A stretch of 64,000 nt of DNA from Gracilaria caudata (Eukaryota > Rhodophyta > Florideophyceae > Gracilariales > Gracilariaceae). Made by a program: the position numbers and the translations under genes. The stretch lies in contig JASCIV010000043.1 of NCBI GenBank assembly GCA_030374735.1, forward strand, positions 1 to 64,000, read 5' to 3'. The notes under the pieces are model-generated. The model ran no database searches. It was not told the origin of the DNA and saw only the letters and a list, made by a program, of their open reading frames with translations. Position 1 is the first letter of the stretch. Every line of letters begins with the position of its first letter. Shown here in pieces: positions 40,024 to 49,508 of this stretch.

Positions 40024-40423
40024 CATCGTACAGCATTCCGAAATCTATTTGGTTGCTTCTCGTTCACGTAAACCATCTGTACTGTGCCTGTGTCGCACTT
40101 TGCGCGTTGCGCGAAAAGCTCAAGTCAAAGCACTGTGGCGTACATTTTCGAGAATCCAAGCCTCGGGGAGTGCTCGCAAGCTATCACGCTTAATCTGTGA
40201 AATGTCGTCCGGGGTCACCGAATCCTAGTGAGATTACAGCACCGCACTGAAAAACTTTCGAAGCTCAACTGCCATTTTGTGAAGCCTTCAGAGAAGTAGC
40301 AGTACACGCAAAGTGCGATAGGGCTTGCCTAGATTGCCTTAGTTCACCGGCAGTATCGGAAGAATCACTTTGTGGGTCTGTGAAGAATTCTAGCGTCAAC
40401 TATCTCTAGTTCTCCGGGCGACA

Positions 40424-43400
40424 ATGGACGTGGCCGAGCCAAAAAGCGACTTGCTTTGGGGGTTTATTGCTCGTTCAATATACCTTGGTGTGATAGCGTA
40501 CGCAGTCACGGCTGTCGTGGCGTTCTTGCTGGACTACTGTCGCCGTTACTTGATCAACTATGGTCCTCGCAATCTTCATCGTTCCCTTCGCCGGTTACCG
40601 AAACTGCAAAGCTTCTTCATAAAATATCGCGGTGGTAGTTTACATTTGTTTTATGTACTTGAGCTGTTCCGTTTTCTCCTCAACCTCCTGGTATGTATCA
40701 TATACGTTCATGGTACGTACTTGCAGAACGTGGCGGTGTACATGGAGGTCATCTACGGAATATCTTCGCGACTGTTTTTAGTTGATGTTGTGTTACGAAT
40801 CATATCAACTGAGTCGGCGTTTCCCTCGGTTTTCTCCTTGCAAATGCTCGTCGATTCATTCTCGTACCCCTCCATGTGGATTGCCAAAGGCCCGAATGCA
40901 TATCTTAACTTAGCCTTTCTTCGCGCGGTTGCACTTTATCAGTCTTACTTGGTTTTGGAAAGAATACTCTTCATTCAAATGATGAGTTCCAGAAGACTTC
41001 TGTTCAAGCTAATCGCCCAGAATCTGGTGCTGTTTTATACACTTGCGGGGGCCATCCAACTCCTCGAGATCCCAGGTGATCTTCTCCCAGCAGATTTTCG
41101 CAACAAATGGTTCACTTTTGGAGAATGGACCTTTTTGAACGCATGCTACTTCATTATTGTCACATTGTCCACTGTCGGTTACGGTGATTTCTCCCCCGCC
41201 ACAGTTCAAGGACGCATATTCACTTTATTCATCATTATCATTGGTATCGTTATATTCGCTTCCATTGTTTCAGAATTGGTGGAACATGCCCGCCGTGGTC
41301 GTGGCACTGGATGGTTTGTGAAGAACAAAAATACTCGTCATGTAATTGTAACCGGCTCCCCAAATCGGACGGACCTAATTCACTTTGTAACAGAGTTCTT
41401 CGCAGATCCTCGTGGTTCAAATAAGAATGCAAGAATTGTCGTGCTTGCCGATGAAGTTAAGTGGTCTGATGCCGAGTGGTATCAATACATCGCGAAGAAT
41501 TACTTCTTGCAGGTTAGAGTGCAGTATTTGAGTGGTTCTGTGGGAAACTCCCTAGATCTTAAACGAGCTGGTCTTGAAGCCGCTGATGCTGTTTTTATCT
41601 TGAGTTCATTTACAAATGGTGAAGATCCATCAGTCCAAGACACCAAGACCATAATGAGTGCCCTGGCGATCAGAAACATACGCACCGACATTCCGATTTA
41701 CGCACAGACTCTGCTAGAGAATTCAAACTTGCAAACGTACACTGCTCTTACTACGCCATCAACCTTCTCGAGAGAAGAAACATACTTCAGGGGAAAGGAA
41801 ATGAGTAGAAGTGCAGGATATGGAGGACTTTATTTTAAAGTCCTAGAGCTCGAGTACGAAACAATACCAGAGCTTCAGCGCAGAGGAAACTTGCTTCGGA
41901 GATTTGAAGAACACGTTCATAGATATCTTGACACACAAGAGGACACGAGAAGAAGCTATCCACTTGCAACTGGAAAGGATGATCTGGCACGCTCGCAGTT
42001 GGTCTGTCTTCAGGAAATTCAAATGGCTTTGATGTCTGGAAATGTAAAGGCCAATGGAGTCGGCACATTGCTCTCCAATATGTACCTCGATGTCCAATCC
42101 CCAAAGTTCTCAGAGGATGAACCGCCATGGTTGTCGGAGTATCACTTGGGAGCTTCTTGTGAGCTTGCGTACGCGATTGTTCCGAAAGAGCTTGATGGTG
42201 TCACAATACAGGATATTGCTGTAGATCTTTGTCAACTAGGGCTTCTGATTGTGGCAATCAGTGACGCTAAGAATCCTGTACCGAGGCCAGTTCTCAGAAC
42301 CGACACAGTACTTTCCCGTGGAGATCTCGCCATGATTTTGACATATCATGAACTGGGAGCGGTTGCTGCGGGATTGAATCTGGTGGCATTGCGCCTTGCA
42401 AAGCTGCGTCATGGAGAGAGCGATACAGCCCTTGATGCGCAAGGAAGCTCTGCTACGCATGACCCAGAGCGAGGGAATGAACCCCCCACAGTTGATAACA
42501 ATTGGAGACATGACTTTCCTCAATTGGATGCCTTCTCTCCGTCATATCGTTCCCTTCTACACAGTCGCCGCCGTCGGTCTGGAGATGATCTTGATGCACT
42601 CGTTGGCAACGATTTACCACCAAAAGACAGTAAGTCACATTCAGATTTGTTCGGCAAGGAAAGCAGGGCTGACTTAGTTCCAGAGGAACTGACGGGCCAC
42701 GTAATCATCGCGCCCGACGGTGAAGCGGCTTTGGACAATTTGACTTTGTTGCTTGCGAATCTATGGAGAAGAGAAGAACGTAAGTCAGTCACAGACTCAC
42801 AAAAGGCGACAGTTGTCGTAGTTCTTCCAGTCATATCCTCTGAGTTCCGTCAAAGATTTTCTCGCTTCGTAGGAAGATCTCTCTTTTTCGTCGAAGGTCC
42901 TCCTACCTCGAGGGCGACATGGAGAAAAGCAGGATTACAACGTGCGAAAGCAGTAGCGACCACGGCTGACTACAATCAAGAAGGAAACACCACTGACTCT
43001 CAAACACTACTTACTCTGTTAACTTTGGATGTCGTCACGAAAGATGACCATAATCTCTTTATTTGCTCAGAACTTGTGGAAGAGAGATCTCTAGAGTACT
43101 TGCGAGAACCACTGCATCCGCGGAGAAAGGGCGCCACTCTTGGTGAAGATATCGGTCGACGTCCATTGGAAACTGGAAACCGTTATACTCGTGCAACAGG
43201 AGAAGCTCCAAATGTGCCATCCACTTCCAAGTCTCAGTTATCGTCAGGGGAAGCCGGCTCTATTGGATTTCTAAATGAATCTCGTCAAGAATCTGCGCGA
43301 GTTAATATATCAAACGCATTTCGCCGGGGAAGACACTCAGAGCAAGCTTTTGTTAATTTAAGGAGCGTGATTGCAGACGGCCCAATTGAAGGTGTGGTAG

Positions 43401-44398
43401 AGCTTGAGGGTGATCCTGCAGCCCGACCAGGTGCCGCTCGTGCTCGTCGGAGCGTATTGTTTTCACGAAGCAGGTATGCTTCTGGAGAGCTTCTTGTGCA
43501 ATCCAATTCTATCACGTTGCTGGCACGCGAATATATCGAACCAGGTTTCATTAACTTCTTTACGAATATCCTTGGGACTAATTCAGGGAGCCCTGGAATG
43601 AAGATTCGTCTGGTTCGGATTCCGTCGTCCATGTTTGATCCCGATAGTTCTGCGGTTCGGAGAGATGGGCGAGTTCTAGTAAGATATGAGGATATCTTCA
43701 GCGCTCTCATCAGAATAGGTGTCACTCCTCTTGGAATTTATCGCTCTGGTACGGCTCCTGCGTTATTACCTACAAAACCACGAAGCAAAAGAGGAGTAGC
43801 TATTTTGCACCACTTTAGACGACTGGCAAACGAAGTTCTGGCCGAAGAAGAACCTGCGGTGGAAAAGACTGCTCTATTAATTCGTATGAAGCAGTTTGTA
43901 CGGAGATCGCTTGGTACAGTTCAAGAGGTGCTCCCACATCGAGTGCAAGAAGAAAAAGGCGGAAAGGCAGTTCACGGACGATGGAAAAGTTCAGCAACGA
44001 ATGGTAATGCGACTTCTCGATTAGATGAAGACACATCTAGTGAGGGCAATGCAACTGAGACAGAAGATGTAGTAAGGGCTCAGAATGAGCCAGCAGAACC
44101 TCCAGGGACAAACGGAAATGGGACTACGCCTCTAACAAGCGAGCAACCCAATAGGAATGCGGATGCGGCAAGTGTACCCCTTGGGATAGCTCGGCAAGTT
44201 CTAGGAAAGGTGAAGTACGCTGAGAAAGAAGTGATTCATAACTTGCTGCCATACGTTTACACCCTTCCCGATCTAAATACATGGTGCGCTAAAACAGATG
44301 GGATCTATATCCTCTGTGACCCGTGCTTTGACCTCCCGACTAATTGGACGGACACATTTGACGAAGTTCGTAGCAAGCCGAACAGCAGTGTAGGATGA
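40424..44398 (+). CDS. BK/Slo-type K+ channel with two RCK domains (1324 aa)
   Basis: A very long intronless gene. The N-terminal ~290 residues hold the membrane part: several helices, a weakly charged S4-like helix (LRAVALYQSYLVLER, ~166-180), S5 (FKLIAQNLVLFYTLAGAIQLLE), the pore with filter TLSTVGYGD (residues 247-255) and S6. RCK1 begins at RHVIVTGSPNRTDLIHFVTEFF (~306). RCK2 begins at GHVIIAPDGEAALDNLTLLLANLW and includes VATTADYNQEG and SLEYLRE. This is the tandem-RCK layout of Ca2+-gated BK (KCNMA) and Slo channels. No aspartate-rich calcium bowl is obvious. Long disordered inserts occur in RCK2 and before the C-terminal end. K+ selectivity is secure; the ligand is not. Confidence 0.9.
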   Translation: MDVAEPKSDLLWGFIARSIYLGVIAYAVTAVVAFLLDYCRRYLINYGPRNLHRSLRRLPKLQSFFIKYRGGSLHLFYVLELFRFLLNLLVCIIYVHGTYLQNVAVYMEVIYGISSRLFLVDVVLRIISTESAFPSVFSLQMLVDSFSYPSMWIAKGPNAYLNLAFLRAVALYQSYLVLERILFIQMMSSRRLLFKLIAQNLVLFYTLAGAIQLLEIPGDLLPADFRNKWFTFGEWTFLNACYFIIVTLSTVGYGDFSPATVQGRIFTLFIIIIGIVIFASIVSELVEHARRGRGTGWFVKNKNTRHVIVTGSPNRTDLIHFVTEFFADPRGSNKNARIVVLADEVKWSDAEWYQYIAKNYFLQVRVQYLSGSVGNSLDLKRAGLEAADAVFILSSFTNGEDPSVQDTKTIMSALAIRNIRTDIPIYAQTLLENSNLQTYTALTTPSTFSREETYFRGKEMSRSAGYGGLYFKVLELEYETIPELQRRGNLLRRFEEHVHRYLDTQEDTRRSYPLATGKDDLARSQLVCLQEIQMALMSGNVKANGVGTLLSNMYLDVQSPKFSEDEPPWLSEYHLGASCELAYAIVPKELDGVTIQDIAVDLCQLGLLIVAISDAKNPVPRPVLRTDTVLSRGDLAMILTYHELGAVAAGLNLVALRLAKLRHGESDTALDAQGSSATHDPERGNEPPTVDNNWRHDFPQLDAFSPSYRSLLHSRRRRSGDDLDALVGNDLPPKDSKSHSDLFGKESRADLVPEELTGHVIIAPDGEAALDNLTLLLANLWRREERKSVTDSQKATVVVVLPVISSEFRQRFSRFVGRSLFFVEGPPTSRATWRKAGLQRAKAVATTADYNQEGNTTDSQTLLTLLTLDVVTKDDHNLFICSELVEERSLEYLREPLHPRRKGATLGEDIGRRPLETGNRYTRATGEAPNVPSTSKSQLSSGEAGSIGFLNESRQESARVNISNAFRRGRHSEQAFVNLRSVIADGPIEGVVELEGDPAARPGAARARRSVLFSRSRYASGELLVQSNSITLLAREYIEPGFINFFTNILGTNSGSPGMKIRLVRIPSSMFDPDSSAVRRDGRVLVRYEDIFSALIRIGVTPLGIYRSGTAPALLPTKPRSKRGVAILHHFRRLANEVLAEEEPAVEKTALLIRMKQFVRRSLGTVQEVLPHRVQEEKGGKAVHGRWKSSATNGNATSRLDEDTSSEGNATETEDVVRAQNEPAEPPGTNGNGTTPLTSEQPNRNADAASVPLGIARQVLGKVKYAEKEVIHNLLPYVYTLPDLNTWCAKTDGIYILCDPCFDLPTNWTDTFDEVRSKPNSSVG

Positions 44399-44601
44399 AC
44401 AATGAGTTAAAGCGCGAACATGGAGCTTGAAGATCTAACGCGGACATGACGGTGTTACAAGCCCAACTTTAAATGTCACGAAGTCTAGTAACTTGCCCGA
44501 AATTGCCTCTTCGTACTCTAACTCTTTAAGTTGGTAAAGCAATACTCGGTTCTCTCCGAAGTAGAACATGGAATTCAATTGGTGGTATCCATGCACGTGC
44601 T

Positions 44602-45957
44602 CTACATGTACGCAGGGTTTCGGGAATTCTCCATCATCCACGGATCCCTCCAGTAGTCCCCCGCGAATACAGCACTATCCCCCAAATCTTCTTCTATTCG
44701 AAGTAGCTCATTGTACTTCGCTAGTCTTTCAGATCGGCAAGGAGCTCCTGATTTTATCTGACCCGTCCCCAACCCGGCGCAAAGCGCAGCAATGAACGGG
44801 TCTTCCGTCTCTCCAGCCCGGTGACTCACCATCACACCAAAGCCCGCGTTGCGTGCAAGATTATTTGCTTCAATAGCTTCTGTGACAGTCCCGATTTGGT
44901 TTAGTTTCAAGAGAAGAGCATTGCAAGTGTTCTGCTCAATTGCATTTTCAAGTCTCTCTAGGTTAGTAGTAAGAAACGCATCACCCATGATTTGGATCAG
45001 CTCTCCTAACTCGGCTGTCATATTTCCATAGGGTACCATGTCATCGTTATGGAAAGGGTCTTCAATAGATATCACGCCGTAGTTTGCCGCATACACTTTG
45101 TACATTCGCAATAGTTCGTCTGCACTTTTCATTTTCTCTTCTGGCGTTTCTTTTTCCGTTTGCTTAAAATCTAGATTGTACTTCCCAGAGGGCTTGTCGT
45201 GAAAATCACTGGCAGCCACATCAATTCCGATTTGAACAAGCTCTTCATATCCAGTTTCCTTTATCGCCGTCTTTAGTACTTTGAAGGCCTCTTCGTTGTC
45301 GTCCATATCTGGAGCAAAACCTCCTTCTTCGTCCACAGCGGTAGCTCTCTTTCCATATTGTTCAGCCAATAATTCTTTCAATTTGTGGTAAATCTCGACG
45401 CCAATTCTCATTGCTTGTTTAAACGATTCTGCTCCTGTTGGCATGACAATAAACTCTTGAAAGGTAAGACCATTGCTGGCGCGGGAGCCGCCACTAAGCA
45501 CATTGAAGCAAGGAACAGGCAACATAACGCCCGGATTTCCAGCGAGATTATTGAGGTGTTTGTAAAGGGGGATGCCTTTCTTGGCTGCCCCCGCACGAGA
45601 AACGGCCATGGACACGCCTAGAATTGCGTTTGCGCCCAGACGGCTCTTCGTTCCGTCGCTACTTCCATCGCAGTCATTCAAAGCCTGATCGATTCCTTCT
45701 TGGTCTGTTGGATCCATTCCAATAACAGCTACTGCGAGCTCATTGTTGACGTTCTTGATAGCTTTTGAAACTCCCTTTCCACTGAAAACGCTCTTATCGC
45801 CGTCCCGGAGCTCATGTGCTTCGTTGGCACCATATGAACAACCAGCTGGCACTATTGCACGGAAGCAACCGTCATCAGTCTCGACCTCCACCTCAAGGGT
45901 GGGGTCACCCAAAGAATCAAAGAGTTGACGGCCTCGAACATCTTTGATCCGAGACAT
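44602..45957 (-). CDS. Enolase-family protein with altered active-site residues (451 aa)
   Basis: Start at ATG 45957 (MSRIKDVRGRQLFDS); the frame is open upstream only from a non-ATG codon. The enolase fold is complete, with metal ligands in GIDVAASDF, SIEDPF and MGDAF, catalytic Lys in LLLKLNQIG, MVSHRAGETEDPF and GQIKSGAPCRSERLAKYNELLRIEE. Several otherwise near-invariant residues differ: DSRGNPT is DSLGDPT, the mobile loop PSGASTG is PAGCSYG, GGSHAGN is GGSRASN (Arg at residue 159 for the catalytic-loop His), and DDL is DAF. Canonical enolase converts 2-phosphoglycerate to PEP in glycolysis. No transit peptide is obvious. This could be a paralogue with changed or reduced activity. Confidence 0.9.
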   Translation of the reverse strand: MSRIKDVRGRQLFDSLGDPTLEVEVETDDGCFRAIVPAGCSYGANEAHELRDGDKSVFSGKGVSKAIKNVNNELAVAVIGMDPTDQEGIDQALNDCDGSSDGTKSRLGANAILGVSMAVSRAGAAKKGIPLYKHLNNLAGNPGVMLPVPCFNVLSGGSRASNGLTFQEFIVMPTGAESFKQAMRIGVEIYHKLKELLAEQYGKRATAVDEEGGFAPDMDDNEEAFKVLKTAIKETGYEELVQIGIDVAASDFHDKPSGKYNLDFKQTEKETPEEKMKSADELLRMYKVYAANYGVISIEDPFHNDDMVPYGNMTAELGELIQIMGDAFLTTNLERLENAIEQNTCNALLLKLNQIGTVTEAIEANNLARNAGFGVMVSHRAGETEDPFIAALCAGLGTGQIKSGAPCRSERLAKYNELLRIEEDLGDSAVFAGDYWRDPWMMENSRNPAYM

Positions 45958-46179
45958 GCTCGAAAATGACGTATCAACACCGAGGTGATTCGACAACCGT
46001 TCCTGTCAGAGGCCGAATCAAGTTTCTCTGCGTATCAGTCTCAGTTGTGTACGAAATCAGAGCGGGGTGGAACAGGTAGAGATGCCACTACAGGTCAAGG
46101 GAAGCGAGAAAGCTCGGGAGCAATAATGGGAATTTCGCCGGGAGAGCGATACACTTGATGGTAATAAACTGCCTAACAT

Positions 46180-46190
46180 TACCCTTTGTA
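46180..46190 (-). promoter_or_regulatory. TACCCTTTGTA motif upstream of enolase
   Basis: A motif copy in the same orientation as the enolase gene, about 225 bases upstream of its ATG. Confidence 0.45.
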
Positions 46191-47212
46191 GAAGGTGCAA
46201 GCTTGCGGACAACTCGCGTTTCTCTTTTGGTAAGATCGAGAATGTCGGAGAGTGAAAAATGATTAAAATTATGGAGCAATGCTGTATGGCACCACTACAC
46301 GTGTACTGCTTTCGCTTCAGATTTTCGTGAGATTTTTGTGCTCGTTTCGGCACGGCGCCACTTGGGGAGCGCATTGCTTTCGGACGAATCACGGAGTGCG
46401 CTTTGAACCTTGCAGAAGCCGTGCTCTCCATAATGGTGCTCTCACGCATCACGCCAGGAGAGAGGCTTCTCTTTCATCAGAGGGTTATCCTGAAGCTCTG
46501 TGATAGAAAGATGCTCAAGAGTTTTACTTGGAATTGGGCACGCGAGGTACAGCTCTCACTTTCAAACTCTCAAGTGATGAATAGAAGACACTGAATTATG
46601 AGAAACGAGCACCTCACATGATGATCCAGAACATGCAATGGATGCAGGATACTATGCTACTGGAAGCAATATCAACTAGAATGAAGAGCAGAGGTCTTCT
46701 ACAAGGGTACTCTTCATTCTATCTAGTCGGTATCCACAATGTGAAAGTGTACACTGTTGCAGGGGTAATCCTTTCAACTGCATGTAGCTTTATTAGTCCC
46801 AACTTATACTCACTCTGGAGGGGAGCAGAACAAGGAGTCATGGGCCCTAAAACTGTAAAGCATTTGTACTACAAATTCCATAGCTCGTTAGTGCCAGCTT
46901 CATGAAGAGAGGGTCTGTTGAGACCTTACGGTTGAGAGTTGTGCTGGCGAATGTCGTGTTCACAGATCGCGGTCTCTCCATGACAGGAAACAGGGCATGA
47001 TGCACGAGGGAGTTTCCATGGTCCCTTTTTCTTCCATCGCGTACTCGGGCACAGGAACGCACGCATCTGCCAGCGTGATAAGGGGAACACTGGCTGCTAA
47101 TGTTTGCATAGAGCAAGAAAAAAATCCCGCGTGCAGTACAAATGAACGAACGAAACGAATTTTACAAGGCAGGGTAGCGTTGCACCCCTTGAAGGGTAAA
47201 CGCTAGAATGCT

Positions 47213-47426
47213 AATGCATGACGGCACGTCATGCATTCGTTTCGGTTGTTCGTTTGATCGTTTTTCATTGACGGGACCTTACTTCAGTAAAGCGGTAGTC
47301 TCTAACAATGGAGCCACTTGCTGGCGATTTACAGCAACTGGTGTGCATTATAAGACTACTCACGATAGAGCGACGGAGATCGTGAAGTACTCTCTGCCAC
47401 GTTGGGATCCTCTCCGCGAGGATCCC
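47213..47426. repeat. Cluster of perfect inverted repeats
   Basis: AATGCATGACG and CGTCATGCATT (47213-47223 and 47227-47237, 3-base spacer). GGGATCCTC and GAGGATCCC (47404-47412 and 47418-47426). A short CTGCCGT/ACGGCAG pair follows just downstream. No coding frame runs through them convincingly. Confidence 0.6.
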
Positions 47427-47846
47427 ACTGGCTGCACCTGCCGTGACGGCAGCGCCGTCGTAGCATTCATCAGATGCATAGTGTCGGACTCTACCTTCGT
47501 AAGAAGAGAAACGAACGAATAGACCCATCACGTCAAAAAATTCCCCGAAATGAAGCAACGTCCATGTGTGTGTGTGTGTTCGCTGTCCCCGTATGCGTTG
47601 TTAAGTTGTAAGTATCGGAGAAGACCAAGGCCCAGTCCCACTGGGTCTAGCTTTCGAAGGTATTCAAATGTGTCTTTGCTGCGTTCAGGACAATAGCTGT
47701 ACTCAAACCCTTTGTGGTGCACTGCAGTTCTCGGTTCGAGAAGCTAAACAACGTACTAACAGTACACAGCCACAGGGAGTGGCCACCGGCTTGTGAATAC
47801 CACCGTCCTACTCACAGTTCTTTTCAAACTGAACAAGAGCAAACAA

Positions 47847-48731
47847 ATGGTGTTTGGCACAATTTTGTCCAATATGTTGGTTAAGCCGTATCAAGACGGT
47901 GGCATCTTCGAATCACCTGAACAATACGACTTGCCATTTAACGATGTCGCCTTCGAAACCGATGATGGTCTGACTCTAAAGGGGTGGCTCATTCCAGCGG
48001 AATCGAACAAAGTAATCATCCAGACCCACTTCGGTGTACAGGCCAATCGTTGTGGATGGCAGCGTAAGGGCAAGGGACCATTTGCGATGTGGGCAACCGA
48101 CATCTCTTTCCTCAAACATGTAAAATATCTCAACTCAAAGGGATACACGGTTCTCATGTACGACACGCGAAATCATGGTGAAAGTGCTAAGTCTGTTGAT
48201 ATGCCGTGGGTGTCATACGGTTGCAACGAAGCCTTAGACGTTATCGCCGCTGTGAAATTCATAGAGAATCATGAAAAGTATAGAGAAGCAGACATCGGTC
48301 TGTTGTCGATATGTATGGGAGCAGCTTCCTCAACTTTCGCATACGGTAGAGACGACGGTTTGACGAAGTATTCCAGTATAAAAGCAATGGTCGCCGTTCA
48401 ACCTCTTACCTACAAAGGTTTTGTGGATGTTCTGGGCCTGCCAGGCTTTTTGCGCGGAATGGTCGATAACGTTTGTAACAGTCGTTTGGAATGTGACATG
48501 AATGAGAGATCATTCGTTCCTTTTGCAAAGAATGTCACGGTTCCGACATTGGTCATGCAAAACAAGAACGATGGAATGACTGATTTCGATATGGTGAAGG
48601 AGTACTACGAAGAACTTACGGTGGCGAAAGAAATGAAATGGATTGAGGTAGGAAAGAGTCGTTTTGCTGGCTATAACTATTTGACGCAACATCCAGAAGA
48701 AGTTTTGTTCTGGTTTGACAAGTATATGTAA
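47847..48731 (+). CDS. Alpha/beta hydrolase-like protein with Cys in the nucleophile elbow (294 aa)
   Basis: First in-frame ATG 47847; the frame is open 18 codons upstream from a GTG, so an upstream exon is possible. The fold is recognisable: ETDDGLTLKGWLIP, VIIQTHFGVQANR, YLNSKGYTVLMYDTRNHGES (the DxRxHG strand 4 block), then the elbow LLSICMGAAS with Cys156 where most family members have Ser. Strand 7 holds VMQNKNDGMTD and the end has YNYLTQHPEEVLFWFDKYM. This type occurs in bacterial YcjY/dienelactone-hydrolase-like proteins, where a Cys nucleophile is known for dienelactone hydrolase. No signal peptide. Substrate unknown. Confidence 0.75.
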   Translation: MVFGTILSNMLVKPYQDGGIFESPEQYDLPFNDVAFETDDGLTLKGWLIPAESNKVIIQTHFGVQANRCGWQRKGKGPFAMWATDISFLKHVKYLNSKGYTVLMYDTRNHGESAKSVDMPWVSYGCNEALDVIAAVKFIENHEKYREADIGLLSICMGAASSTFAYGRDDGLTKYSSIKAMVAVQPLTYKGFVDVLGLPGFLRGMVDNVCNSRLECDMNERSFVPFAKNVTVPTLVMQNKNDGMTDFDMVKEYYEELTVAKEMKWIEVGKSRFAGYNYLTQHPEEVLFWFDKYM

Positions 48732-49508
48732 TCACAATCCAGGTTCCATTACAACCCTCTTGATGTTGTGTTCAAAACATGAATAGCTAAGTTGAGTGAA
48801 GGGTGTCACGCAAAGTACGGTAAAGCTCATTGCCCATACACGAGAATTGTGGCCTGCCATGTACCGCAAGAGAGCATGCTTCGCTCTCTGCCAGGACATT
48901 TTCTAGCTCTCGTATATCCGAGGGTGGACTGCTATATTGCAGAAATCATGTTTCGAACGTGCACAACGGATGGGATTCATGCGGTTCTTCCACTACCCTT
49001 GTCCCTTTCCACGAAGGGAGCCCTCCTGTTAGTACTCTGCAGCACTGCAAGGACCTGTCTGTTCGACAAAAGATGCGAGTAACGTGTGTTCAGACATTGT
49101 AACATTGGGAACATCCGAATGTAGGGGGTTTCCCGGTTCCTCAAATGTCCACATCTACATGTCTATCATGATCATCATGATGTTGATGACGTGGCGGACC
49201 ACACGTAGACGTGGAGCTAACAATGAGATTCCGCGTGTTTGGATATTTTTGCAAAACCGTTCTACGAAGGGTAGGGAACGCTACATTTAACGAGCCAATT
49301 GGCTAATTTGCCAATTTGCGTAGGCACAATCTGTGCCCAACTGTACCGTCGTACCAGCAGTTGCTTTTCTTGTGTCCATCCCGACACCAGAGCAATCTGT
49401 GGAAACCGACAGCTGGTGGCACTAAAGACCCAGACCCGTTCGTAACAAGTCATGACAAGGTTCTCTGCGAACTCTAAACTTCTTTAGAGGGCGCCGTCGC
49501 GCCTACTG
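48732..49508. promoter_or_regulatory. Intergenic region with motif TACGAAGGGTAG (49263-49274)
   Basis: TACGAAGGGTAGGGAACGCTAC lies about 245 bases upstream of the transporter ATG. A partial pair TACCCTTGT (48994-49002) and ACGAAGGGA is further up. No gene recognised. Confidence 0.4.

Larger units (their letters stand above)
38835..40423. other. Gene-free stretch before the K+ channel
   Basis: Contains a retrotransposon tail (39455-39532) and the GATACG motif (40004-40023). The last 400 bases are the presumed channel promoter and leader. Confidence 0.4.
45958..47846. other. Gene-free stretch with motif copies and palindromes
   Basis: Holds a promoter-type copy before the enolase gene (46180-46190), a perfect TACAAGGGTA (46700-46709), TACAAGGCAGGGTAGCG (47163-47179) with a following GAAGGGTAAACGC, and several hairpins at 47213-47460. 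A TG repeat lies near 47564-47579. No coding gene recognised. Confidence 0.4.
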
